Shown: in pieces, positions 42,582-47,854 of the stretch | Layout: the number at the start of each line of letters is the position of its first letter | Numbering within the stretch: the first letter of the stretch is position 1 | NCBI RefSeq assembly: GCF_002483225.1 | Contig: NZ_DLHL01000030.1 | Coordinates: 1-47,854 of the forward strand | Length of the DNA stretch: 47,854 nucleotides | DNA from: Gemmatimonas sp. UBA7669 | Lineage (GTDB): Bacteria; Gemmatimonadota; Gemmatimonadetes; Gemmatimonadales; Gemmatimonadaceae | Reading direction: 5' to 3' | Program-made: the position numbers and the translations under genes | Notes under the pieces: model-generated | Seen by the model: the letters and a program-made list of their open reading frames with translations, nothing else | The model's database searches: none | Told to the model about the DNA's origin: nothing

Positions 42582-42644
42582 GGGGTACTCCGCAGGAGGG
42601 TTGACCCATGATGCGCGCGCGTGGGACTCAGCTGTTATGCACAA

Positions 42645-42686
42645 ATCGGCCCGGACTTTTCATAATCGGCCCAAATTGGGGCCGAT
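42645..42686. promoter_or_regulatory. Cluster of three ATCGGCCC sites, putative operator
   Basis: ATCGGCCC occurs at 42645-42652 and 42665-42672 as direct repeats 20 bases apart (two helical turns) and once more inverted at 42679-42686 (GGGCCGAT) after a 6-base spacer. They lie in an AT-rich part of the gap between the divergent lipoprotein and TPR-like genes, about 100 bases before the latter. The arrangement suits an AraC- or dimer-type regulator, and one is encoded in the downstream operon. Confidence 0.6.
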
Positions 42687-42784
42687 AAAGTAAAGTGGTG
42701 GGACGAAACGGATGGATGTCTCAATGGAACGCGCGATAAACTGCGGTTCACTCACGCAATGACAGTCCTTCCGCCCCCCTCGTC

Positions 42785-44095
42785 ATGACACAATTCACAA
42801 TCCCCAACAGTCCGGCTCCTACAGCGCCCCCCGTGGTCAATCGCGAGGAGCTGCGGGGAGCTGTGCTGCTGGCATGTGGTGAATTGACGGGTTCGGAAGG
42901 TCTGCCTGTGGTGCCGGACTGTGTTCAGGCGGTCATACAACCCGTGATCGACCAGTTGCAGGCGCCGGCAGCTTCAGTGCCGCCTGAGCATCCCGTGTAT
43001 CAGTGGCTGGCCGTGGCAGCCGCGGCGGAATCGCAGGGCTTGTTTGACGAGTCCTGGGATCTGCTCGACGCACTCGAGGACCGCGTGGGCGAGGCATCGC
43101 TGCACGACGAGCCTCTGCGTCTTCGCGTGGCGTCGCTGCTCAGCGCGCGCCGTGGACGGGTGGCGCGTGTGGCTGGTCGTCACGAAGACGCCGAAGCGTG
43201 GTATGCACAGGCCATTCAACTTGCGCGCCGAGGCCCGGCCCACGATCGATGGGCGGACGGCATGCCGCACGCCATGTTGGGCCTTGCCGCACTGGCCAGC
43301 AATCGTGGCAACTACCCTGAAGCTCGCCGTCTCGTACAGCGGGTGCTGGCACGCGCCAAGGAGGTGCACGACTGCTACCTCGTACCGGCACACCTCATCA
43401 TGCAAGTGATCTGCCGAAAGCTTGGACTGATGGACGAGGCCCTGCGTTCGGTGTGGCAGGCGCACGACTTGCTCACGCCTCTGGACGCGCGACTGCCGGA
43501 GGTCCTGAATGCGCTGGGCGAGGTGGCCACCGAAATGCACGCCCCCGTTCCTGCCGTGCGCGCACGACTGGCCGTCCTCGCTTCGGCAGCCACGCCGCGT
43601 CTCGCGGTTGGCGCGCTGGCCGGTGTGCTCAGCTCACTTGTACGCTTGCCGGCCGATTTGCGCGGCCGCTGTGAAGCGGAAATCGCGCGCAGTCCGTGGG
43701 GACGGCACGTGCTGTCGTCGCGCTCCGAACCAACGGTACCCGCGCGCCTGCTCGGCGCCGCGCGTCCCTGGTTGGACGAAGCCGACGCGCGCGGCCTCAC
43801 GCCTTTCGACGTGGTGCTGCTCGGTCTTGGCCTCGCGCGCATGGCCCTGCTGCTCGGCAACCACAGCTACGCGGAGCAGGTCAATGCGCTCGTGCTGCAC
43901 ACCGCGACGCAGCATGGCTATCACGAGCGCGTATTCGAGAGTGACGCGCTGGCCGCGCAGATTGCGCGGGCCACACCCATGCCGGAGCCGATACATACGC
44001 CCGAGCTCACCGAGTCGGCACGTAGTGTGTCTGTTCGCCGCCTGTTGACGCAGGAACACCCGCACGCCTTCGACGCCCGCGCTGTATTTGCATGA
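42785..44095 (+). CDS. TPR-like helical-repeat protein of unknown function
   Basis: A 436-residue soluble protein with no signal peptide. The centre (about 75-260) is built of paired helices of TPR type: ASLLSARRGRVARVAGRHEDAEAWYAQAIQLAR, GLAALASNRGNYPEARRLVQRVLARAKE, and ICRKLGLMDEALRSVWQAHDLL. The N-terminus is Pro/Ala-rich and then helical; the C-terminus (ARGLTPFDVVLLGLGLARMALLLGNHSYAEQVNALVL) is another helical set. I do not recognise a catalytic motif. Its stop overlaps the start of an AraC-type regulator by 4 bases (ATGA), so the two are probably partners, with this protein as scaffold or sensor (inference). The promoter region carries the ATCGGCCC cluster. Confidence 0.78.
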   Translation: MTQFTIPNSPAPTAPPVVNREELRGAVLLACGELTGSEGLPVVPDCVQAVIQPVIDQLQAPAASVPPEHPVYQWLAVAAAAESQGLFDESWDLLDALEDRVGEASLHDEPLRLRVASLLSARRGRVARVAGRHEDAEAWYAQAIQLARRGPAHDRWADGMPHAMLGLAALASNRGNYPEARRLVQRVLARAKEVHDCYLVPAHLIMQVICRKLGLMDEALRSVWQAHDLLTPLDARLPEVLNALGEVATEMHAPVPAVRARLAVLASAATPRLAVGALAGVLSSLVRLPADLRGRCEAEIARSPWGRHVLSSRSEPTVPARLLGAARPWLDEADARGLTPFDVVLLGLGLARMALLLGNHSYAEQVNALVLHTATQHGYHERVFESDALAAQIARATPMPEPIHTPELTESARSVSVRRLLTQEHPHAFDARAVFA

Positions 44096-45003
44096 CCGAT
44101 CGATCGCGCTCCCGCCGGCTTCTCGCCTACGGCCTGCCTGCCATTTATCAGGCGGCGCTGCGCACCTCGCTCGAGGGCGCGGTGCCGGTGGAGTTTACCG
44201 CGTCCTGGCGTCGGGTGCAGGAACGGCTGCTGGCCGAACTGCAGATGGTGTTGCTGGTGGTGGTGCCGCGGGTTGACCCCACCCTGGGTAGCGGGCGACA
44301 TCGCGACGGGTCTGACGCATCGGCCGGCGCGCTCGAGCAGCTGTTGGGCATGCGTGAGCGATTCCCGCATGTACCCATGGTGGGTGTGTTCATCGAGGGC
44401 GAGTCGGATTTCACGGGCACCGCACGTCTTGGTGCGGCTGGCGTGGCCGACATCATTCCGTCCTCGCGCCTTGCCTCACCGCGTGGCATGCAGGAGCTGG
44501 TGCAACGTTACGAGGCCGAGGGCGTGGCGCTGCGTGTGTGGAAGCAGGCCGGGCTTACGGCCAACACCGAGAGCGTGACCATGCTGCGGCATGCGCTCAT
44601 GCTGTCGCATCGGCCGGTGACGCTGCCGCAACTGGCGCGCGCGCTGCGCATGCACGAACGCACCCTGCGCAAGCATTGCGAGGCGCATGGCATCCCGTCA
44701 CCGCAGCATGTGATCGGCTGGGCACGCTGTCTGATGGTGGCCTGGTATCTCGAGGAACCGGGGCGCAGCATGCAGAGCATCGCCGATGTGCTGGGCTTCT
44801 CGTCGCCAGCCATGATGGCCAACCATGTGCGTCGCTACACGCGTCGCACACCAAGTGACCTGCGGGCGCACGGGGCCGTGCGTGCGGTCACGCGTCTGCT
44901 CGAGGCGCAACTGGCTGAGACTACGGTGCCCGATGTCCTGCCGGTGGAAACCGCCCGCGCCTCGGGCGACGACCTCACGCGGCCGCGGCTGCGATTGCTC
45001 TGA
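44092..45003 (+). CDS. AraC-type transcription regulator with a receiver-like N-terminal domain
   Basis: 303 residues. The C-terminal half (about 165-265) is an AraC/XylS DNA-binding domain with two helix-turn-helix units: TLPQLARALRMHERTLRKHCEAHGIPSP and SIADVLGFSSPAMMANHVRRYTRRTPSDLR. The N-terminal 130 residues alternate strands and helices in the order of a response-regulator receiver (RRLLAYG, helix, PVEFTA, helix, MVLLVVVP, long loop, MVGVFIEG, helix, ADIIP). The acidic pocket, the phospho-Asp after the third strand and the late Lys are all absent, so phosphorylation is not expected. A Pro/Thr-rich, charged tail ends the protein. It overlaps the TPR-like gene by ATGA. It may bind the ATCGGCCC sites upstream of its own operon (inference). 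Confidence 0.85.
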   Translation: MTDRSRSRRLLAYGLPAIYQAALRTSLEGAVPVEFTASWRRVQERLLAELQMVLLVVVPRVDPTLGSGRHRDGSDASAGALEQLLGMRERFPHVPMVGVFIEGESDFTGTARLGAAGVADIIPSSRLASPRGMQELVQRYEAEGVALRVWKQAGLTANTESVTMLRHALMLSHRPVTLPQLARALRMHERTLRKHCEAHGIPSPQHVIGWARCLMVAWYLEEPGRSMQSIADVLGFSSPAMMANHVRRYTRRTPSDLRAHGAVRAVTRLLEAQLAETTVPDVLPVETARASGDDLTRPRLRLL

Positions 45004-45036
45004 CGGTGGGAAAAAGAAACTGGGCTCTTCCGGAGG

Positions 45037-45194
45037 CGATCGACTCCTCTGCGTTCTCTGCCGTTCTCTTGCAGTTCTCTGCGTGAGCTGTTGACGATCC
45101 GGCTTCTGCACCGAAACCTGTTGCTAAAGCGAGATCGCTAACAGCTCACGCGAAGAACTGCCAGAGAGCCGCGGAGAACGCAGAGGAACGGATC
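45037..45194. repeat. Large imperfect inverted repeat of TCTCTGCG-type units
   Basis: The left arm 45037-45092 and right arm 45140-45194 are imperfect reverse complements over about 55 bases (roughly four of five positions match by eye). They share CCTCTGCGTTCTC, GCAGTTCT and GCGTGAGCTGTT blocks. The loop is about 47 bases. The arms consist of units related to TCTCTGCG. The element lies in the convergent gap behind the AraC-type gene and could fold as a long hairpin, act as a terminator, or be a non-autonomous mobile repeat. No flanking target duplication was recognised. Confidence 0.75.
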
Positions 45195-45225
45195 GTTCTT
45201 GATGGAACCGCATGGTGGATCTTCA

Positions 45226-45328
45226 TTTTTGATCCGTGTGGTTTCCGCCCAATCCGCGTCATCCGCGACAAAGCCGTTGAACCCAGACGGCTGTTCTCTG
45301 CGGTCTCTGCGGTCTCTGCGTCCTCAAA
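45226..45328. repeat. Short tandem repeats in the same convergent spacer
   Basis: This stretch holds a small hairpin GGATC-N9-GATCC (about 45228-45246), the 9-base pair of units aatccgcgt/catccgcga (45251-45268), and the tandem units tctctgcgg/tctctgcgg/tctctgcgt (45294-45322). Together with the inverted repeat upstream it fills most of the 338-base gap; I see no gene in it. Confidence 0.65.
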
Positions 45329-45341
45329 CTCTGAAGAGCCA

Positions 45342-46700
45342 CTACGGTGTCTTCACTTTCTCCTTGGTGAGATACTGCCGCCCCAGCCATCCAGCCAGCG
45401 CCAGCCAGGCCAGGGACAGCGGCACCATGGAGAACGCCAGGCCGGACAGTCCGAGTCCGAACACGCCCATCCAGGTATAGGACCAGGCGCCCACCTGATC
45501 GCCGAGTCGATACACGAAGGTGTCGCTGAAGTTCTTGGCCTTGTACTTGTCGGAGCGCCCGAGCACGGTGAAGAGGGCTTCGCGGGCTGGACGTTGAATG
45601 GCAAAGTTGCCGGCACGACGGGCCACCTGGAACACGATCAGCACCGCCAGCGTGGGCGCAAAACCCATCACGCCAAAGCCGATGAGCGTGACCAGCGGCA
45701 GGAAGGCCAGTGCAGCGCCGACTCCCAGCCACTTGATGAAGCGGCCGGTCACGAACAACTGCGCCAGCAGCGTGAGCGCGTTGACGGCAATGTCCATGGC
45801 GCCAAACACCTGCGTGCGCGCTGCGCGATCTTCGCCAAACGTGCGAGCCACCACGTCCACCTGCTGGAAGTACAGGAAGGTGCTGGAGATGGTGTAGAAC
45901 AGAATGAGCGAGGCGATACCGAGGAGGTACGGCGACGACAGGATGTGCTTGATGCCGTCCAGCATGCCGCCACCGATGACGGCCTCTGACGAGGCGGGGG
46001 CGGGTGCACCGGCCGTGGTGGTCGACGGCGCACCGACCTCGGACGCGGGGTCTGTCCCGTCATCGCTGAGCCGCATGGCTGCTTCGGCCTTGTCGAGCAC
46101 ATGCGAGGCGCGCACCGCTAGCTCGAGAATGAGCGCCGAAACCAGCATGAGATTGAGCGGACCCATGAGGCCCACCAACCCGGTGGTGATGCTGGCGCCC
46201 AGCATGGCGCCCACCGTACCGCCCACCGCCACCACGCCAAAGAGTCGCTTGCCCTGACCCGGGCGGAACACGTCGGTGAGCAGCGACCAGAACACCGATA
46301 CAACGAACAGGTTGAAGATGCTGGTCCAGATGAAGAACACGCGGCCCACCCACACGGCCTGCGATGCGTCGACGGCGCGGAAGATCAGGTAGAACACCAC
46401 CAGATTCAGAATGAAGAACCGGTAGGTCCACCCAATGAACTGCCGCCGCCTCAGCTTCGATACGAGCGACGTGTAGAGCGGGTGCACGAGCAGCATGCCC
46501 ACCATGGTGCCAGTGAACAGCCAGGCCAGATTCTCGGCGCCACTGGCCGCGCCCATGTCGTCGCGAATGGGGCGGATGACGTAGTAGGCGCAGAGCACGA
46601 GGAAGTAATACGTCGTGGCCCACACCAGCACCGCGCCTTCTCCCGGGCGTGCGCCGACGCTGGCGCGCAGCCGCGCCAGCAGTCCTGTTTCAGCGTTCAT
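45342..46700 (-). CDS. ATP/ADP-antiporter-like (NTP/NDP exchange family) carrier
   Basis: A 452-residue inner-membrane carrier with about 11-12 helices. The start TTYYFLVLCAYYVIRPIRDDMG is the family hallmark (the YxxRPxRD segment of TLC-type ATP/ADP carriers and their MFS relatives), and VFWSLLTDVFRPGQGKRLFGVVAVGGTVGAMLG and QRPAREALFTVLGRSDKYKAKNFSDTFVYRLGD fit its conserved blocks. A Ser/Thr/Ala-rich cytoplasmic loop (about 205-235) separates the two halves. True nucleotide exchange is proven for energy parasites and plastids; distant relatives in free-living bacteria have unknown substrates. It is convergent with the AraC-type gene and 30 bases downstream of an aldo/keto reductase gene on the same strand. 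Confidence 0.85.
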   Translation of the reverse strand: MNAETGLLARLRASVGARPGEGAVLVWATTYYFLVLCAYYVIRPIRDDMGAASGAENLAWLFTGTMVGMLLVHPLYTSLVSKLRRRQFIGWTYRFFILNLVVFYLIFRAVDASQAVWVGRVFFIWTSIFNLFVVSVFWSLLTDVFRPGQGKRLFGVVAVGGTVGAMLGASITTGLVGLMGPLNLMLVSALILELAVRASHVLDKAEAAMRLSDDGTDPASEVGAPSTTTAGAPAPASSEAVIGGGMLDGIKHILSSPYLLGIASLILFYTISSTFLYFQQVDVVARTFGEDRAARTQVFGAMDIAVNALTLLAQLFVTGRFIKWLGVGAALAFLPLVTLIGFGVMGFAPTLAVLIVFQVARRAGNFAIQRPAREALFTVLGRSDKYKAKNFSDTFVYRLGDQVGAWSYTWMGVFGLGLSGLAFSMVPLSLAWLALAGWLGRQYLTKEKVKTP

Positions 46701-46730
46701 GAATGGTCAGGTCGGGGACGCAGTCGTGAA

Positions 46731-47693
46731 TCAGCGCCGCGCAGGCGGCAGGGCATCCACGAACTTGATGATCTGTTCACGCTGGGCCGCTGTGGGCAAC
46801 TTGCCGATGCCGCCGCCGATGTTGTCGATCATGTTCGTCGCCTTGCTGGTCGCCGGCGTGATGGCGGTGACCGCCGGATGCGCGAGGATGAACTTGAGGA
46901 AGAACTGCGCATAGGTGGCCGCGCCAAACTCCTTGGCGAACTCGGGCACGGGCGTGTTGGCGGCGCGACTGAACAGGCTGGTGCGACCGAACGGCGCGTA
47001 CACGAGCACGCCAATCTTCCGTTCCTGTGCGAGCGGCAGAATCTTGTCCTCCACACCGCGGTTGTCGGCCGCGTAGTCGATGCCGATGAAATCCAGCGGC
47101 TCATTGCGCATCACGCTTTCCAGCAGACCATACTGACTGTCACTGGTGGTGGTGATGCCCACATAGCGCACCTTGCCGGCCTTCTTGTACTCCTGCAGCA
47201 CACCAAGCTGCGTTGGCGGATCGGCCATGTTGTGCACCTGGATGAGGTCGATCTTCGCCCGCTTGAAGCGCGCGAACGACTGCTCGACCTGCGCCTTGGC
47301 CGCCGCCACATCGGCTGTTCCCCCACCGCGGCCGGCCACATTGAGCTTGGTGGCCCAGAACATCTTGTTGGCAATGCCCATCTCGTTGACCAGCTTGCCG
47401 GCCACCTCTTCGGAGGCGCCATACGATGGCGCCGTGTCAAACACACTGGCCCCGCGATCGGTCATGGCCTTGAACACTTCACGTAGTGCGGTCACATCCT
47501 CGCTGCGCGCCACGGAAGAGAATGTGGCGGAACTCCCGAGGCCGATCACGGGGATCTTCTCGCCCGTCGAGGGAATGGCGCGCTGGATGAGCTGCCCCTG
47601 CGCCAGCGCGTCGAGCAATCGGGGGGTGAGGCTCAGCGTGGCACCGACACCGGCTGTCGTGGCCAGGAAGTCGCGGCGGGAGATCATGGTCAT
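46731..47693 (-). CDS. Tat-exported aldo/keto reductase
   Basis: 320 residues from ATG 47693 (ATG 47687, MISRRDF, is as likely). A twin-arginine signal ISRRDFLATTAGVGATLSL directs it, folded, to the periplasm. The TIM-barrel AKR domain shows Asp and Tyr of the active site in FDTAPSYGASEE, the Lys in WATKLNV, the His in LIQVHNMADPP, and the late cofactor-region TAITPATSKATN. The substrate is unknown. Export is notable because NADPH, the usual AKR cofactor, is scarce in the periplasm, so it may carry a tightly bound cofactor. The gene is followed 30 bases later by the carrier gene and could be co-transcribed with it. Confidence 0.9.
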   Translation of the reverse strand: MTMISRRDFLATTAGVGATLSLTPRLLDALAQGQLIQRAIPSTGEKIPVIGLGSSATFSSVARSEDVTALREVFKAMTDRGASVFDTAPSYGASEEVAGKLVNEMGIANKMFWATKLNVAGRGGGTADVAAAKAQVEQSFARFKRAKIDLIQVHNMADPPTQLGVLQEYKKAGKVRYVGITTTSDSQYGLLESVMRNEPLDFIGIDYAADNRGVEDKILPLAQERKIGVLVYAPFGRTSLFSRAANTPVPEFAKEFGAATYAQFFLKFILAHPAVTAITPATSKATNMIDNIGGGIGKLPTAAQREQIIKFVDALPPARR

Positions 47694-47854
47694 CCTCGGG
47701 CGAATCAGGAGGGAAGGGGAGCGGCGGGAACAACGAGGTCCACGGCGCCGGCATGTGGCACCAATGGCATGGATAGAGTACGCCCGTGTGAGGGGCTTTG
47801 CTGAAGGTGTGACGTGCCTGATGCCGGGATGTTAGGGAAGCTCTGATCAGGTAG
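47694..47854. other. Right-hand edge, no gene recognised
   Basis: The last 160 bases lie upstream of the aldo/keto reductase and should hold its promoter on the minus strand. No convincing gene start, RNA or repeat was recognised before the window ends. Confidence 0.4.

Noticed and set aside
1..47854. tRNA, rRNA or known riboswitch
   Set aside because: By eye, no cloverleaf, rRNA block or riboswitch core was recognised in any intergenic gap. A covariance-model scan would be needed to be certain.

Overview
The window is GC-rich, gene-dense chromosomal DNA from a free-living didermic bacterium, most likely a member of the Gemmatimonadota (Gemmatimonas-like). This is an inference. It rests on the pairing of a SusC/RagA receptor and a SusD-like lipoprotein with high GC and Shine-Dalgarno starts, many ECF sigma factors with zinc-type anti-sigma partners, a permease/M1-peptidase fusion, and many 4-base ATGA/GTGA gene overlaps. 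No rRNA, tRNA, CRISPR array, integrase, transposase or phage gene was seen. The window looks like ordinary chromosome with several small regulatory and redox modules.

Layout. 1-3.1 kb: the start of an AI-2E-type membrane protein, RNase D, a signal peptidase II homologue and an Fe-S assembly (MIP18/SufT-like) protein. 3.4-8.1 kb: a CsgG-like protein, an ECF sigma factor, and a membrane Ser/Thr kinase with an overlapping membrane-anchored unknown. 8.3-12.6 kb: a serine hydrolase with a lysine/serine repeat tail, then an ECF sigma / zinc anti-sigma / double-PDZ operon. 12.7-19.1 kb (minus strand): a matrixin-like metalloprotease, an iminopeptidase-like hydrolase, and an ABC ATPase overlapping a 1216-residue ABC permease-M1 aminopeptidase fusion. 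19.4-24.0 kb: a SusC/SusD pair closed by a strong hairpin. 24.2-26.9 kb: an ECF42-type cassette with one cytoplasmic and one apparently exported YCII protein. 26.8-30.7 kb: an envelope redox cluster, with a Tat-exported molybdopterin protein and cytochrome b on the minus strand and a CcdA/DsbD-like protein, a thioredoxin, an ECF sigma and an anti-sigma on the plus strand. 30.8-38.5 kb: the four-gene ligase-associated DNA repair operon (nuclease, ATP ligase, Lhr-like helicase, PdeM), then an Fe-S photolyase and a DUF2256 zinc protein. 38.5-42.1 kb: a GNAT acetyltransferase and two overlapping membrane histidine kinases with no response regulator beside them. 42.3-45.0 kb: a tiny lipoprotein with its terminator, and a TPR-like/AraC-type gene pair preceded by a cluster of ATCGGCCC sites. 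45.0-47.7 kb: a repeat-rich convergent spacer with a large imperfect inverted repeat, an ATP/ADP-antiporter-like carrier and a Tat-exported aldo/keto reductase.

How the genes may work together (inference). Three of four ECF sigma factors sit with evident partners: zinc anti-sigma proteins for two of them and YCII proteins for the ECF42 type. Peptidases and a peptide-type SusCD pair cluster at 12.7-24 kb. The repair genes form one contiguous co-oriented block. The best candidates for something undescribed are the exported YCII paralogue in the ECF42 cassette, the TPR plus pseudo-receiver-AraC pair with its putative operators, and the ECF-controlled redox cluster.
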